Numbered from the stretch's first letter, positions 35,892 through 44,604 are shown. The stretch: 64,000 bases of DNA from Streptomyces noursei (GCF_016917755.1 NZ_CP070326.1:8432001-8496000), one strand, 5' to 3'. Program-made: numbers and translations. The notes: generated by a model from the letters alone, not told the origin.

Positions 35892-36659
35892 ATGGGTGTC
35901 TCCACCTCCGCACCCGACCGCGGCGTCGCGGTCGTCACCGTGGACTTCCCCCCGGTCAACGCCCTCCCCGTACAGGGCTGGTACGACCTCGCCGACGCCA
36001 TACGGGCCGCGGGCCGCGACCCCGACGTCCGCTGTGTGGTGCTCACCGCCGCGGGCCGCGGATTCAACGCCGGCGTCGACATCAAGGAGATGCAGCGGGA
36101 CACCGCAGCCGGCGGCCACCGGGCACTGATCGGCGCCAACCGCGGCTGCGCCGAGGCGTTCGCCGCGGTCTACGAGTGCGAGGTGCCGGTGGTCGCCGCC
36201 GTGCACGGCTTCTGTCTGGGCGGCGGGATCGGCCTGGTGGGCAACGCCGACGCGATCGTGGCCAGCGACGACGCCACCTTCGGCCTGCCGGAGCTGGACC
36301 GGGGCGCGCTCGGCGCCGCCACCCACCTCGCCCGGCTGGTCCCCCAGCACCTGATGCGGGCGCTGTACTACACCTCGCGGACCGCCACCGCGCGGGAACT
36401 GCATGCGCACGGCTCGGTCTGGCAGGTCGTACCGCGTGACGAACTGGCCGATGCGGCACAGGAGTTGGCACGGGAGATCGCCCGCAAGGACGGCTACCTC
36501 CTCCGGCTCGCCAAGGCCGCCATCAACGGCATCGACCCGGTCGACGTGCGCCGCAGCTACCGCTTCGAGCAGGGCTTCACCTTCGAGGCCAACCTCAGCG
36601 GGGTGGCGGACCGGGTACGCGACACCTTCGGCACGGAGAACGAGGAGGTCCGGGCGTGA
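35892..36659 (+). CDS. echA20: EchA20-type crotonase (HIEC-CoA ring hydrolase)
   Basis: The product is 255 aa. It has the crotonase fold with oxyanion-hole segments (AAGRGFNAGVDIKEMQ and HGFCLGGGIGLVGNADAIVA). The position before ipdA, ipdB and ipdC, with ATG/GTG overlaps, is exactly that of Rv3550. In Mycobacterium EchA20 opens the last ring D-derived cyclic ketone of HIEC-CoA. ATG 35892 has GAAAGG 15 nt upstream, slightly far. It is the first gene of a four-gene operon behind the KstR2-like box. Confidence 0.85.
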   Translation: MGVSTSAPDRGVAVVTVDFPPVNALPVQGWYDLADAIRAAGRDPDVRCVVLTAAGRGFNAGVDIKEMQRDTAAGGHRALIGANRGCAEAFAAVYECEVPVVAAVHGFCLGGGIGLVGNADAIVASDDATFGLPELDRGALGAATHLARLVPQHLMRALYYTSRTATARELHAHGSVWQVVPRDELADAAQELAREIARKDGYLLRLAKAAINGIDPVDVRRSYRFEQGFTFEANLSGVADRVRDTFGTENEEVRA

Positions 36660-37495
36660 CCGACAAGACCATGACCCCCGAGGACGTCGTCGCGCGGCTG
36701 CGCAGCGGGATGACCCTGGGCATCGGCGGCTGGGGCTCCCGCCGCAAACCGATGGCGCTGGTGCGGGCGCTGCTCCGCTCCGACGTCACCGACCTGACCG
36801 TGGTCTCCTACGGCGGACCGGACGTGGGGCTGCTGGCCGCCGCCGGGAAGATCCGCAGGCTGGTCACCGCGTTCGTCACCCTCGACTCGATCCCCCTGGA
36901 GCCGCACTTCCGGGCGGCCCGCCAGGAGGGCTCGTTCGAGTTGAGCGAGGTCGACGAGGCCATGTTCATGTGGGGGTTGCAGGCCGCCGCCAACCGGCTG
37001 CCGTTCCTTCCCGTCCGGGCCGGGCTCGGCTCGGACGTGATGCGGGTCAACCCCGAGCTGAAGACGGTCACCTCGCCGTACGAGGACGGGGAGACCTTCG
37101 TCGCGATGCCGGCGCTGCGGATGGACGCCGCGCTGGCCCACGTCAACCGCGCCGACCGGCTCGGCAACGGCCAGTACCTGGGACCCGACCCGTACTTCGA
37201 CGACCTGTTCTGCGAGGCGGCGGACAGCGCGTACGTCTCGTGCGAGGAACTGGTGGCCGACTTCGGCACCGCCGCCCCGCAGTCCCTGCTCATCAAGCGC
37301 CATGCGGTCACCGGCGTCGTGGCGACGCCGCACGGCGCGCACTTCACCTCCTGCGTCCCGGACTACGACCGCGACGAGGCGTTCCAGAAGCTCTACGCGA
37401 CCACGCCCTGGCCGGAGTTCGCCGCGCGGTTCCTGCACGGGGACGAGAAGAGCTACCAGTCGGCCGTCCAGACCTGGCACGAGGAGAGCGCATGA
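36656..37495 (+). CDS. ipdA: IpdA: CoA-transferase-like subunit A of COCHEA-CoA hydrolase
   Basis: The product is 279 aa. GTG at 36656 overlaps the echA20 stop by 4 nt. The N-terminal GMTLGIGGWGSRRKPMALVR is the class I CoA-transferase subunit A start. It carries the SYGGPDVGLLAAAGKIRRLV stretch and GLGSDVMRVNPELKTV. The IpdAB complex, despite its transferase fold, hydrolytically opens the last steroid ring. The identification rests on gene order with ipdB and ipdC as well as fold. Confidence 0.87.
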   Translation: MTDKTMTPEDVVARLRSGMTLGIGGWGSRRKPMALVRALLRSDVTDLTVVSYGGPDVGLLAAAGKIRRLVTAFVTLDSIPLEPHFRAARQEGSFELSEVDEAMFMWGLQAAANRLPFLPVRAGLGSDVMRVNPELKTVTSPYEDGETFVAMPALRMDAALAHVNRADRLGNGQYLGPDPYFDDLFCEAADSAYVSCEELVADFGTAAPQSLLIKRHAVTGVVATPHGAHFTSCVPDYDRDEAFQKLYATTPWPEFAARFLHGDEKSYQSAVQTWHEESA

Positions 37496-38220
37496 CCAGT
37501 CGCGCCGAATACTGCGTGCTCGCCTGCGCCGACGCCTGGCGCGACAACGGCGAGGTGCTCGCCAGCCCGATGGGCACCGTGCCCGCCATCGGCGCCCGGC
37601 TCGCCAAGCGCACCTTCTCCCCCGACCTGCTGCTCACCGACGGCGAGGCGCTGCTGGTCGGCCTCGACGGGCGGGCCGAGGGCTGGCTGCCCTACCGCCA
37701 GCACCTGGCCATGGTCACCGGCGGCAGGCGGCACGTGATGATGGGCGCCAGTCAGCTCGACCGGTTCGGCAACCAGAACATCTCCTGCATCGGTGACTGG
37801 CAGCGACCCGCCCGACAGCTCCTCGGCGTCCGCGGTGCTCCGGTCAACACCCTGAACAATCCGACGAGTTACTGGGTCCCCAAGCACTCCCGGCGGGTCT
37901 TCGTCGAGAAGGTCGACATGGTCTGCGGCGTCGGTTACGACAGCGCGGCCGCCGCCGGACCCTCCGCCACCCGCTACCACCGCATCCCGCGGGTGGTCAG
38001 CGACCTCGGCGTCTTCGACTTCGCCACCCCGGACCACACCATGCGGCTGGTCTCGCTGCACCCGGGCGTCACCGCCGAGGAGGTGCAGGACGCCACCGGT
38101 TTCCCGCTGGCGCGCGCCGACGAGGTCCCCTGCACCCGTGAACCCACCGCCGAGGAACTGCGGTTGATCCGCGAGGTGATCGATCCGCAGGGGCTCCGGG
38201 ACCGCGAGGTGCCGGCATGA
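37492..38220 (+). CDS. ipdB: IpdB: CoA-transferase-like subunit B of COCHEA-CoA hydrolase
   Basis: The product is 242 aa. ATG 37492 lies inside the ipdA stop (ATGA). It resembles subunit B of class I CoA transferases, with VTGGRRHVMMGASQLDRFGN and ISCIGD. The glutamate and serine-glycine pocket of ordinary transferases is altered in the known IpdB, which fits a hydrolase function. It is fully coupled to ipdA and ipdC. Confidence 0.87.
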   Translation: MTSRAEYCVLACADAWRDNGEVLASPMGTVPAIGARLAKRTFSPDLLLTDGEALLVGLDGRAEGWLPYRQHLAMVTGGRRHVMMGASQLDRFGNQNISCIGDWQRPARQLLGVRGAPVNTLNNPTSYWVPKHSRRVFVEKVDMVCGVGYDSAAAAGPSATRYHRIPRVVSDLGVFDFATPDHTMRLVSLHPGVTAEEVQDATGFPLARADEVPCTREPTAEELRLIREVIDPQGLRDREVPA

Positions 38221-39320
38221 GCGCCGACGCCGCGTCGGCCACCGGCCGCCCCCCGGCCGTCGAGGAACCCCCGGTCATCGCCACTGCGCTGACCGAGCTG
38301 ACCGGGGTGCGGCATCCGCTCGTGCAGACCGGCATGGGCTGGGTGGCCGGCCCCCGCCTGGTGTCCGCCGCGGCCAACGCCGGCGCGCTGGGCATCCTGG
38401 CCTCCGCCACCATGAACCCGGACCAGTTGCGGTCGGCGGTCCGCGAGGTCAGATCCCGTACGGACCGGCCGTTCGGGGTCAATCTGCGGGCCGACGCCGG
38501 CGACGCGGCCGAGCGCGTGCGGATCATCGTGGACGAGGGCGTACGGGTCGCCTCCTTCGCGCTGGCGCCCTCGCGGGAGCTGATCGCCCGGCTCAAGGAC
38601 GCCGGGGTGGTGGTCATCCCGTCCATCGGGGCCCGCCGGCACGCCGAGAAGGTCGCGGCCTGGGGCGCCGACGCGGTCGTCGTCCAGGGCGGCGAGGGCG
38701 GCGGCCACACCGGGAGCGTCGCCACCACCGTGCTGCTCCCCCAGGTCGTGGACGCGGTGGACATCCCGGTGATCGCCGCGGGCGGCTTCTTCGACGGCCG
38801 CGGCCTGGTCGCCGCGCTCGCCTACGGGGCCGCCGGGATCGCCATGGGCACCCGCTTCCTGCTGACCTCGGACAGCACCGTGCCGGCGGCCGTCCAGGAC
38901 CACTACCTGGCGGCGGGGGTCACCGACGTCACCGTGACCACCAGGGTGGACGGGCTGCCGCACCGGATGCTGCGCAGCGAGCTGGTCCGGGCGCTGGAGC
39001 GGTCCGGGCGGACGTCGGCGCTGCTCACGGCGGTGCGGCACGCCGCATCGTTCCGCAAGCTGTCCGGCCTGAGTTGGGCCCAGATGGTCCGTGACGGTCT
39101 GGCGATGAAGCACGGCAGGGACTTGACGTGGAGTCAGGTCCTGTTGGCGGCCAACACCCCGATGCTGCTGAAGGCGTCGATGGTGGACGGCCGCACCGAC
39201 CTCGGCGTGATGGCCTCCGGGCAGGTCGCCGGGGTGATCGCGGATCTTCCGTCGTGCGCCGAACTGGTCGACCGGATCATGGCCGAGGCGCACCGGACGC
39301 TGGCGGGCCTGCCCCGCTGA
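38217..39320 (+). CDS. ipdC: IpdC: nitronate-monooxygenase-like flavoprotein
   Basis: The product is 367 aa. ATG 38217 overlaps the ipdB stop. TIM-barrel FMN features are LVQTGMGWVAGPRLVSAAANAG (cited in part), VVQGGEGGGHTG with the catalytic His region, VIAAGGFFDGRGLVAALAYG and GTRFLLTSDS. In mycobacteria IpdC acts on 5-hydroxylated HIC-CoA in C/D-ring breakdown. A hairpin terminator at 39327 closes the operon. Confidence 0.85.
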   Translation: MSADAASATGRPPAVEEPPVIATALTELTGVRHPLVQTGMGWVAGPRLVSAAANAGALGILASATMNPDQLRSAVREVRSRTDRPFGVNLRADAGDAAERVRIIVDEGVRVASFALAPSRELIARLKDAGVVVIPSIGARRHAEKVAAWGADAVVVQGGEGGGHTGSVATTVLLPQVVDAVDIPVIAAGGFFDGRGLVAALAYGAAGIAMGTRFLLTSDSTVPAAVQDHYLAAGVTDVTVTTRVDGLPHRMLRSELVRALERSGRTSALLTAVRHAASFRKLSGLSWAQMVRDGLAMKHGRDLTWSQVLLAANTPMLLKASMVDGRTDLGVMASGQVAGVIADLPSCAELVDRIMAEAHRTLAGLPR

Positions 39321-39326
39321 CCCCGC

Positions 39327-39360
39327 CCCGGGTGCGGACCGGCACCGGACCGCACCCGGG
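39327..39360 (+). terminator. Hairpin terminator after ipdC
   Basis: CCCGGGTGCGG (39327-39337) pairs with CCGCACCCGGG (39350-39360), an 11-bp stem and 12-nt loop starting 7 nt after the ipdC stop. It has no T-run, as is usual in Streptomyces. Confidence 0.7.
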
Positions 39361-39389
39361 TCCCTCCCCTCCCCCTCAGGAGCTGCCGC

Positions 39390-40316
39390 GTGTTCCCCTC
39401 CCGACGACGCGTCACCACCCTGCTCTTCGGCTCCGCGCTCACCCTCGGCGGGCTGACCGCCGGCGGCTGCGGAGCCCCCGCCGACGCCGCCATCGCGCCG
39501 CCCGCCCGGCGGAGCGCCCCACCACCCGACCGCCGCGTCCCGCTGCACGGCGCGGTCAACTGCCGTGATCTGGGCGGCTATCGCGCCGAGGACGGCCGGC
39601 AGCTGCGCTCCGGCCGGCTGTTCCGCTCCGACGCGCTCGCCAAGCTGACCCCGGAGGACGTCACCGCGCTGGGCCGCCTCGGACTGACCACCGTCATCGA
39701 CATGCGGGTGGCCTCGGAGATCTCGTTCGACGGCGCGGACCGGTTGCCGACCGGCCTGGCGGTGACGTCGCTGCCGGTTGACGACACCGGGCTGTTCGCC
39801 GCCATGCAGGCGGCCATCGCCACCAGGGACCCGGTCGAGCAGCAGCGCCGGCTGGGCGACGGCAAGGCGGAGGCCCTGATGCGCGCCATGTACCCGACGT
39901 TCGTCACCAACGCCGCCGACCGCGCTGCCTTCGGCGCCCTGCTCACCCGGATCGCCGACGGAGACCGGTTGCCGCTGCTGTACCACTGCACCTCGGGCAA
40001 GGACCGCACCGGCTGGCTGAGCTACCTCCTGCTGCGCCTGCTCGGCGTCCCGCACGCCACCGCCCTGCGGGACTACCTGCTCTCCAACACCCTGCGCCGC
40101 GACGCCGACGCCGCGGTCCGCGCGCAGCTCAAACAGGCCGGGCTGATGCAGAACCCGGACCTGCTGATCCCTCTCCAGGAGGTGCGCACCGGCTATCTGG
40201 CGGCCGGGCTCGACCGGCTGCAACGGGACTACGGCGGCATCCCCCGCTACCTCAGCGCCGGACTCGGCGTGGACGCCCGCACGACGGCCCGGATCCGCGC
40301 GCAGCTGCTGCACTGA
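39390..40316 (+). CDS. Secreted/lipoprotein-like tyrosine phosphatase (PtpB-type, PF13350)
   Basis: The product is 308 aa. GTG 39390 has CAGGAG upstream. The N-terminus has a signal and LTAGGCGAP, a possible lipobox. The catalytic loop HCTSGKDRTG has its Cys at residue 200. The early NCRDLGGYRAEDG and DMRVASEI are the other marks of the tyrosine phosphatase / PtpB family, which hydrolyses phosphotyrosine or phosphoinositides. A terminator hairpin follows at 40320. There is no steroid link beyond proximity. Confidence 0.88.
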   Translation: MFPSRRRVTTLLFGSALTLGGLTAGGCGAPADAAIAPPARRSAPPPDRRVPLHGAVNCRDLGGYRAEDGRQLRSGRLFRSDALAKLTPEDVTALGRLGLTTVIDMRVASEISFDGADRLPTGLAVTSLPVDDTGLFAAMQAAIATRDPVEQQRRLGDGKAEALMRAMYPTFVTNAADRAAFGALLTRIADGDRLPLLYHCTSGKDRTGWLSYLLLRLLGVPHATALRDYLLSNTLRRDADAAVRAQLKQAGLMQNPDLLIPLQEVRTGYLAAGLDRLQRDYGGIPRYLSAGLGVDARTTARIRAQLLH

Positions 40317-40319
40317 TCC

Positions 40320-40338
40320 GGGCCCGGGCGCCGGGCCC
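40320..40338 (+). terminator. Hairpin terminator after the phosphatase
   Basis: GGGCCCGG (40320-40327), loop GCG, CCGGGCCC (40331-40338): an 8-bp GC-only stem starting 4 nt after the phosphatase stop. It also lies at the truncated end of the ABC ATPase fragment. Confidence 0.7.
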
Positions 40339-40346
40339 CTGGCCCG

Positions 40347-40748
40347 CCGGTCGGCGGCATCAGCAAGGTGGAACCGCTCCAGCAGTTGTTCCACCACGCT
40401 CTCCGCCTGGCGCCGGTCGAGGTGGCCGAGTCCGGCCATCAGCCGCTGATTTTCCCGCCCGGTCAGTAACTCGTCCACGGCGGAGAACTGCCCGGTCACT
40501 CCGATCGACGCACGTACCTGGTCGGCCTCGCGGCGTATGTCGTACCCGGCGACCTGAGCCTGACCGGCGTCCGCGGGGAGGAACGTGGACAGGATCCGGA
40601 CTGTGGTGGTCTTGCCGGCCCCGTTGGGTCCGAGCAGGGCGTAGACGGTGCCTGCCGGGACGGTCGGGTCGACTCCGGCGACTACCTCGTGGTCGCCGGA
40701 GGACTTGCGTAGCCCGGCGACCTCGATCCCACTGCTTCTCGTAGTCAT
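40347..40748 (-). pseudogene. Truncated drug-resistance-type ABC ATPase (DrrA-like N-terminal part)
   Basis: About 134 residues remain from ATG 40748. Walker A GPNGAGKTT lies at residues 40-48, followed by LSTFLPADAGQAQVAGYDI and VRASIGVTGQFSAVDELLTG, all typical of DrrA/CcmA-like ATPases. The sequence then stops matching at ADR, just where the signature motif (YSGGM) and Walker B should follow. The protein cannot hydrolyse ATP normally. The break coincides with the terminator of the neighbouring phosphatase. Confidence 0.8.
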
Positions 40749-40907
40749 GCCCACCATGCTGAGAGGCTGTCGCTGCGTCAGGGCCAACTGTCGCGGCTAC
40801 GCGGCCTCGCAGACTCGGGACGTCGGCCGCTGCCTCACACCGGCCACGGTCAGCCGTGATGTGAGCACGGAGGGTCCAGCCCACGCGCGTAGGGCGTGAT
40901 CCAGCGG

Positions 40908-41136
40908 TCAGCTCAGTTCGTCGGCTCCCAGTTCGCGTCGCATCGCTGTGCGGAGCTTCGTGAGGGCGGCTTCGTATTTTCCTCTCCCGCCGGTGTAGCA
41001 CTCGTCGCCGGGGAGCGTGCCTTGGGCTGCGAAGTCGCGGACGTCGCGCAGCCGCCGAAACGCGTCTTCCGATGCTGTGACCGAGGGTCGCGATGACCGC
41101 TCCCACGATCGCACTTGCTAGCGTCCACCACTGCAT
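40908..41136 (-). pseudogene. Possible frameshifted small membrane protein
   Basis: One frame begins MQWWTLASAIVGAVIATLG (ATG 41136), a plausible membrane helix. In the overlapping next frame it continues as ASEDAFRRLRDVRDFAAQ and ends KLRTAMRRELGADELS at 40908. A single indel near 41080 would join them into one protein of about 75 aa. Codon usage is less GC-biased than in neighbours. This is weak evidence, and the frames could be independent. Confidence 0.35.
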
Positions 41137-41296
41137 GCCGGGACGCTGAGCGACGTCCCGACGGGTGCGGTAGGGCGCAGCCGGTCGGAGATGTTGCGGT
41201 GGCATGGGGTCGCCGGCGACCCGGCAGTGCAGGGCGGACTCTGCGTCCCCCCCCCAGGCTCCGCGAGCCGCCGACCTCGACCTGTTCTGGTCGCGG

Positions 41297-42085
41297 CTAA
41301 GCGGTCTTGAGCAAGTCTTCTGTGGTTGGTGTCAGTGCTGTTGCCCGTCGGGTCATTGCCTGGTCGACGGCGGTGTGTAGTGCGGTGGTGCTGGTGTAGG
41401 CACGGACGGGCATGTCCTGGTACTTCACTGAGCGCCATATGCGCTCGATGAGGTTCAGCTCCGGCGATCGCGGTGGGAGGTAGAACAGGTGGACGCCGAT
41501 GGCCTCCAGTTCTTCACGCCGTCCCTTGAAGAGTCTGGCGTGGTGGATCTGGGCGTTGTCCATGACGATCGTGCACGGTCTGACCCGCCGCCAACCAGGC
41601 GGCGGGTCAGTGAGACTGTCCGTTCCTTTGGGCAGGCGTGCGATGTGCGTGCAGACGAAGTCGAGAACCATCGAAGCGTCAATTTTGTGGTCGACGGCCC
41701 TCCACACCAGTTCGGGGCCTGGCCCGCTCTCGCTCAGTGCTCCCAGGACGTTGACCCGCCGGTTCTTGGTGTCCTCCCGCTTGACGACAGCGCGGACACC
41801 GGTGCGGGCCCAGGTGAAACCGGTGGGCAGGGTCGGAGAGAACCCGGACTCGTCCAGGTAGTACAGATCCTCGGTACCGGCTTCGGCCCTCAGCCGTACA
41901 GCCGTAGGCCCTCCAGCCGCTCCCACGCGGCGGCCTGGAGGGCCGGGCCGGCCTTGTGCCGCAGACTGTCGCGGGTACGTTTCCAGCGGAAACCGTCCCG
42001 GTGCAGCAGCACCGACAGCCAGGAAGAATCGACATTTACCCCACGCTCTCGGCGCAGCCACTCCGCCAAAGCGGGCAGCGTCCAC
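41297..42085 (-). CDS. IS630 transposase C-terminal part (DDE frame)
   Basis: The DDE_3 catalytic domain shows DLYYLDESGFSPTLP (first Asp and following Glu), CTIVMDNAQIHHARLF (second Asp) and RSPELNLIERIWR (final Glu). Useful coding starts near 41910, in the overlap with the HTH frame. The TAG stop is formed from the target-site TA and the next host base, so the protein ends exactly at the element boundary. Confidence 0.85.
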   Translation of the reverse strand: MDAARFGGVAAPRAWGKCRFFLAVGAAAPGRFPLETYPRQSAAQGRPGPPGRRVGAAGGPTAVRLRAEAGTEDLYYLDESGFSPTLPTGFTWARTGVRAVVKREDTKNRRVNVLGALSESGPGPELVWRAVDHKIDASMVLDFVCTHIARLPKGTDSLTDPPPGWRRVRPCTIVMDNAQIHHARLFKGRREELEAIGVHLFYLPPRSPELNLIERIWRSVKYQDMPVRAYTSTTALHTAVDQAMTRRATALTPTTEDLLKTA

Positions 42086-42469
42086 GTGGTCCCCTCAGCC
42101 GCCGCGGTATCCAGCATCGCCTCCAGCGCGTCCAGGTCCTCGCGCGTCCACCGTGGCGGCCGGCCCGACCGGGGCGCGTCGGCCAGGGCCTCGAAACTTC
42201 CGTCAAGGAACCGGCGCAGAGCTTTGCGCACGGTGACCACATGCCGGTCGACAATGGACGCGATCTCGGGAGCGTTGCGGCCCTGGGCCGACAGCCGCAC
42301 GCATTCCAACCGCACCCGCTCATTCACCGGCAAGTCCCGAGCCCTCAACCGCCGCCCCAACTCCGCCTCATCCTCCGACGAGAGCTCCACCCACAACGGT
42401 CCTGCCATTCCAAACCCCCCTCCTGGTATGGCACATACCCAAACAGCACCACACTTCACCAAGACCGCT
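41300..42469 (-). mobile_element. IS630-family insertion sequence
   Basis: The 1170-bp element begins AGCGGTCTTGAGCAAGTCTT at the left and ends, on the opposite strand, AGCGGTCTTGGTGAAGTGTG, imperfect terminal inverted repeats (about 15 of 20). It is flanked on both sides by TA (41298-41299 and 42470-42471), the IS630/Tc1 target duplication. Two overlapping reading frames on the minus strand encode the HTH and DDE parts of the transposase. Confidence 0.88.
41890..42462 (-). CDS. IS630 transposase N-terminal part (HTH frame)
   Basis: The product is 190 aa. Winged helix-turn-helix regions include RVRLECVRLSAQGRNAPEIA and VTVRKALRRFLDGSFEALAD, then PRSGRPPRWT, and a second HTH-like segment (LPALAEWLRRERGV). 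It stops at TGA at 41890 while the DDE domain continues in another frame. Whether a frameshift joins them is unknown. No clear slippery heptamer is visible. Confidence 0.85.
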   Translation of the reverse strand: MVKCGAVWVCAIPGGGFGMAGPLWVELSSEDEAELGRRLRARDLPVNERVRLECVRLSAQGRNAPEIASIVDRHVVTVRKALRRFLDGSFEALADAPRSGRPPRWTREDLDALEAMLDTAAAEGTTWTLPALAEWLRRERGVNVDSSWLSVLLHRDGFRWKRTRDSLRHKAGPALQAAAWERLEGLRLYG

Positions 42470-42890
42470 TAGCTCGGCGGCGCGCAGCGAGTTGGCCCGC
42501 CTTCCCGGACGGGGTGACAGTCCCGTTGCCCCCGGGTGTTGCCATTGCCGGGCAAGTGCGGGAGTCGACCGCGTGTTGGCTCCTCGAAGGGGGACGGTGG
42601 TGGCGGGTCGGCTCCACCCGACCCGGGGGCGCTGGCGGCACTTGATGGTGTTGGCTGTCGTCACGTGAGGGTTCTTTATGCTGGGGGGATGATCGTCCGC
42701 TGCAACCAGATCATCAGTCCCGTGACCGCGAAGTAGACAATGACCATCCGGGACAGAGCTGACGTTCGTTGCGGGCCAACGGCTATCGTCACCCGCCACG
42801 CCGAAGCACCGTCATCGGGTTCTCGGCATGGGCGAGTTGCTCGATGCGCGCGGGTTTGGCGAGCGGGTGCACCCGTAGACGGGCCGGCTG
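42470..42890. other. Gap without a recognisable gene
   Basis: The stretch between the IS element and the NUDIX fragment shows only weak features: an imperfect hairpin GGGTCG/CGACCC at 42605-42624 and a short ATG-initiated reading frame ending at 42736 that lacks homology I can name. Base composition is lower in GC than the neighbourhood. Confidence 0.5.
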
Positions 42891-43067
42891 ATGTCGTACA
42901 CGACGTGCGCCCCGATCTCTGGCGAAGCCCACACCGCGGACACCGAGGAGCTGGCCGAGGTCGCGTGGGTCGCCCATGGGGAGATCCCCGAGTACGTGCC
43001 CTGCAGACTGTTCGAGCCGGTGCAGGGGTACCTCGACGCAGAGCTGCAGCCGGACCCCGGGGAGTGA
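42891..43067 (+). pseudogene. NUDIX hydrolase C-terminal fragment
   Basis: 58 residues from ATG 42891 match the end of Streptomyces NUDIX proteins: ADTEELAEVAWVAHGEIPEY, then LFEPVQGYLDAEL. The Nudix box (GX5EX7REUXEEXGU) is absent upstream, so it is a non-functional remnant. Confidence 0.65.
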
Positions 43068-43148
43068 CACATCGCCTTCGCGTTCTTCCTGGGGCTGACG
43101 ACAACGGGCCAGCTCATCGCCTGGTCCTGAACCTGTAAGGAGTAGATC

Positions 43149-44096
43149 GTGACCGCTCTCACCTTCGGTGATGTGAAGCAGGCTGCTGACCGTATCGCTG
43201 GGCGTGTGCGTCCGGTGTCGGTGGCGCCTGTCGATCCTGGGGCCCTCGGTCCGGAGTCGTGTCGGGTGTGGCTGGCGCTGGAGTTCATGCAGCACACGGG
43301 CAGTTTCAAGGCTCGGGGCGCGGTGAATTTCCTGCTGGCTCATCGGGAGGCTGGGACGTTGCCGGAGGTGGGAGTGACGCTCGCGTCTGGCGGGAACGCC
43401 GGCCTGGCGTGTGCGTGGGCTGCGCAGCAGCACAGCGTGCACGCCACGGTGTTCCTGCCGGAGACGGCCCCGTCGGTGAAGGTGGAGCGGCTGCGGGGGT
43501 ACGGGGCGGATGTCCGGCTCGTCGGCGCCGAGTACGCCGAGGCGGCTGCCGCCTGCGCCGAGTTCGCGGCGTCTACGGGGGCTCTGGCCTCGCATGCCTA
43601 TGACCATCCGTTGATCGCTGCTGGTGCGGGGACGCTGCTGGAGGAGGTCCGGCAGCAGGTGGCCGACTTGGACACGGTGGTCGTCGCGGTCGGCGGTGGG
43701 GGCTTGTTCTCCGGTGTCGCTGCGGCGGCCGAAGCGCATGGCGTCCGAGTGGTCGCGGTGGAGCCCGAGAATTGCCGGGCGCTGAATGCAGCCGTCGAGG
43801 CTGGCCAGGTCGTCGATGTGCCTGTTGAGTCGATCGCTGCGGATTCGCTTGGTGCGCGCCGTGTGTCGGAGATGGCTTTGCATGCTGCTCGGCGAGGCGA
43901 TGTTCGCTCGGTTCTGGTGGAGGATGATGCGGTCGTGCGTGCTCGGCGGGCGCTGTGGGATCACCGGCGGCTGGTCGTGGAGCACGGGGCGGCGACGGCG
44001 TTGTCGGCCTTGACGAGCGGTGTCTATGTACCCGGCGAGGGCGAACGGGTTGCGGTGGTGCTGTGTGGGGCGAACACCAGCACTGCTGATCTCTAG
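43149..44096 (+). CDS. Threonine/serine dehydratase-like PLP enzyme
   Basis: The product is 315 aa; GTG 43149 has AAGGAG 6 nt upstream. PLP-enzyme fold type II marks: LEFMQHTGSFKARGA with the Schiff-base Lys, TLASGGNAGLACAWAA, and VVVAVGGGGLFSGVAAA binding the phosphate. It fits the threonine dehydratase / serine racemase group. It lacks the ACT regulatory domain of biosynthetic IlvA. Codon use includes more A/T-ended codons than neighbours, consistent with recent acquisition. It sits inside the decayed interval that splits the steroid cluster. Confidence 0.85.
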   Translation: MTALTFGDVKQAADRIAGRVRPVSVAPVDPGALGPESCRVWLALEFMQHTGSFKARGAVNFLLAHREAGTLPEVGVTLASGGNAGLACAWAAQQHSVHATVFLPETAPSVKVERLRGYGADVRLVGAEYAEAAAACAEFAASTGALASHAYDHPLIAAGAGTLLEEVRQQVADLDTVVVAVGGGGLFSGVAAAAEAHGVRVVAVEPENCRALNAAVEAGQVVDVPVESIAADSLGARRVSEMALHAARRGDVRSVLVEDDAVVRARRALWDHRRLVVEHGAATALSALTSGVYVPGEGERVAVVLCGANTSTADL

Positions 44097-44119
44097 CGGC
44101 CGGAGGACGTCCTCGGCCG
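44097..44119 (+). terminator. Hairpin terminator after the dehydratase
   Basis: CGGCCG (44097-44102) pairs with CGGCCG (44114-44119), with an inner AGGA/TCCT stem and one bulged G. It begins immediately after the stop of the dehydratase gene. Confidence 0.7.
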
Positions 44120-44149
44120 GGCGGCTGCGGCTGCCCGGCATCCGGGCCC

Positions 44150-44287
44150 CTGGGAGAAACCCATATAACTGATGCCGGTGTGCTTCTTGTTGACCGATAA
44201 GCGTTCGTCGGTCAGGCCAGCTCGGACGTCGGTTTCAGGCACGACCAACCAGATCGGGGTTCCATCCCTCAGGGCCACCCGGTGCAT
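44150..44287 (-). pseudogene. Cytochrome P450 N-terminal fragment
   Basis: 46 residues from ATG 44287 (MHRVALRDGTPIWLVVPETD, then VRAGLTDERLSVNKKHTG and YMGFSQ) match the beta-sheet and B-helix region of bacterial P450s (DGTPAWLVT, DVRAALADPRLS). The haem Cys region and everything else are missing. It is a remnant. Confidence 0.65.
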
Positions 44288-44367
44288 GGGCCCTGCAACC
44301 CGCAGACGGGCACACAGCGGACCGTGGTGAGTGCGGCCCAGGAGAGCTCACCACGGCCCAACACTCG

Positions 44368-44604
44368 TCAGACCGGGTTACCGGTTCGCGGCGACCGCAG
44401 CGCGGCGAGGCCGACAGAGGCAGGCAGCAGTGAGCTGCCGCCGATGACGAAGGACAGCGGGGGCGCCGCGTGGTACAGCGGCAGCAGGGCGATCGGGGCC
44501 ATCGCCGCGCCGCCGAACCGGCAGCCGGAGACCGCTGAGAGCGCGCCGCCCCGGTTGTCGGGCACCTCGCGGACGGTGAGGTTCTGCAGGCACGCGTCGA
44601 GCAT
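44368..44604 (-). pseudogene. MFS drug-exporter C-terminal fragment
   Basis: 78 residues, including GALSAVSGCRFGGAAMAPIA, LLPLYHAAPPLSFVIGGSSL and LPASVGLAALR, match the last two helices of DHA-type MFS exporters. The ten preceding helices are missing. It is on the same strand as the P450 fragment downstream, so both may derive from one lost cluster. Confidence 0.6.

Noticed and set aside
37974-40787. 937-codon frame on the minus strand
   Set aside because: Only its first about 134 codons (the ABC ATPase stump) have homology; the rest is antisense to ipdC and the phosphatase.
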